Translations under genes and position numbers: made by a program
Source: Pseudomonadales bacterium
GTDB taxonomy: Bacteria > Pseudomonadota > Gammaproteobacteria > Pseudomonadales > Moraxellaceae
DNA: 7,053 bases
Direction of reading: 5' to 3'
Assembly: GCA_013043915.1 (NCBI GenBank)
Contig: JABEVH010000021.1
Location: forward strand, 1-7,053
The notes under the pieces: generated by a model
What the model was told of the DNA's origin: nothing
What the model saw: the letters and a program-made list of their open reading frames with translations, nothing else
Database searches by the model: none
Part shown: positions 6,167 to 7,053 of the stretch, piece by piece
Position numbering within the stretch: position 1 is the stretch's first letter
Layout of the letters: every line of letters begins with the position of its first letter

Positions 6167-7053
6167 GTGTCACATCATATCGTTCACGTCGCAGTGCCTG
6201 TCCCTCTACGCCAGATTTTCGATTACTTAGCCCCTGTTGCTGCACTTGCCACCTTACAACCTGGCGTTAGGGTTAGGGTTAGTTTTGGTCGACGATCGCT
6301 CATAGGTATCGTGATTGATGTCCACAACCTGCCGACACCACCTCTAGGACACTTGAAACTGATTGAGGAAGTTCTTGATATAGAACCGGCTCTCACTCCC
6401 ACCCTATTTAAACTTGCCCAATTTGCCAGCAACTATTATTGCCATCCCATCGGCGAAGTTCTCGCACAAGCCTTACCCGTAGCCCTGCGTCAGGGTGACC
6501 CTGTTGCCGCTGAACCTGATCTGCGCTGGCGACCGACATCTTTAGGCAGGCTTCTAGCTTTGGAAACACAGCAAAGAGCACCGCGACAAATGGCTGCTTT
6601 AACACTTTTACGTGACGAACCACAAGGCATCAGTCGTGAGTTTGCCCAAGTCTGGGGTGTTACCACGCGTGACCTGGGGGCTCTGGTCAAACGCGGCTGG
6701 GCTGAGACCTATGTGCATGAGGAACCCCATGAGTTACCCTCTGCTCAACTAGCTCAGCCTCCCTTACCTGCGTCACAGGAACAACAACTAGCCATCGATC
6801 GGGTACTCAGTTCTACAGGTTTTCAAACTTTCCTGCTGGAAGGAATTACCGGCAGCGGCAAAACTGAAGTTTATCTGCAAATCATTGCTGAGGTGTTAAA
6901 ACGAGGTCAGCAAGCTCTTGTCTTGGTACCAGAAATCAGTTTAACACCACAGACCGTAGCCAGATTTCAACACCGTTTTCGGTGTCCTGTGGTCAGCCTG
7001 CACTCAGGACTCAGTGACAAGGAGCGTCTGAAAGCATGGCGGCGTGCCCGCCA
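6167..7053 (+). CDS. priA: Primosomal protein N' (replication restart helicase PriA), N-terminal part
   Basis: The open frame runs to the window end, giving about 295 of the roughly 730 residues usual for PriA. The start VAVPVPLRQIFDYLAP and PGVRVRVSFGRRSLIGIVI form the N-terminal DNA 3'-end-binding domain (about 1-100). A winged-helix region follows, then the helicase core with Walker A GITGSGKTEVYL (226-237, lysine K232) and motif Ia VPEISLTPQ (254-262), then HSGLSDKERL. The DEEH box and zinc-binding cysteines would lie beyond the window. PriA is a 3'-5' superfamily 2 helicase that reloads the replicative helicase at stalled forks. The start is GTG at 6167: it fits the family N-terminus, and an in-frame TAG at 6137-6139 bars a longer ATG-started form. 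The ribosome-binding site is poor. Confidence 0.96.
   Translation, partial: MSHHIVHVAVPVPLRQIFDYLAPVAALATLQPGVRVRVSFGRRSLIGIVIDVHNLPTPPLGHLKLIEEVLDIEPALTPTLFKLAQFASNYYCHPIGEVLAQALPVALRQGDPVAAEPDLRWRPTSLGRLLALETQQRAPRQMAALTLLRDEPQGISREFAQVWGVTTRDLGALVKRGWAETYVHEEPHELPSAQLAQPPLPASQEQQLAIDRVLSSTGFQTFLLEGITGSGKTEVYLQIIAEVLKRGQQALVLVPEISLTPQTVARFQHRFRCPVVSLHSGLSDKERLKAWRRAR

Noticed and set aside
6048..6245. 65-codon minus-strand open frame across the priA start
   Set aside because: It overlaps the priA start on the opposite strand, and its product shows no recognisable motif.
6266..6282. Telomere-like repeat (GTTAGG twice, then GTTAG)
   Set aside because: It lies inside the priA coding sequence and simply encodes GVRVRV in the conserved N-terminal domain.
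1..7053. CRISPR array, tRNA or rRNA genes, or a defence or secondary-metabolite cluster
   Set aside because: I saw no spaced direct repeats, no tRNA-like folds and no second gene of any such system.

Overview
The window looks like chromosomal DNA of a gammaproteobacterium. The evidence is the PriA, DyP-type peroxidase and PadR sequences and the Hanks-type kinase with a 'FPDIPG' N-terminus; I cannot name the genus. Identifications come from family motifs read by eye, without a database search.

Layout. Positions 1-353 hold no intact gene: they contain a degraded end of an IS200/IS605-type tnpB on the minus strand and a 24-bp imperfect inverted repeat built on that end. Seven genes follow in strictly alternating orientation: a DUF1993 protein (+), a membrane-anchored Ser/Thr protein kinase (-), a DyP-type peroxidase broken by three frameshifts (+), a RetSat/CrtI-like FAD oxidoreductase (-), a PadR regulator (+), a class I SAM methyltransferase (-), and the start of priA (+), which is cut by the window end.

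The three convergent junctions are very tight: a 10-nt gap, a 7-nt overlap and a 3-nt overlap. Regulation therefore sits in the divergent gaps. The oxidoreductase/padR gap has a perfect 8+8-bp palindrome filling the spacer of a strong promoter, which suggests that PadR controls the oxidoreductase and itself. The methyltransferase/priA gap has a CsoR-like palindrome whose two arms each contain a -10-like box, one for each direction.

No classical defence, secretion or biosynthetic cluster is visible. The points most worth a second look are the three-frameshift peroxidase with its catalytic residues retained, the two palindromic operators, and the tnpB remnant with its mirrored copy.
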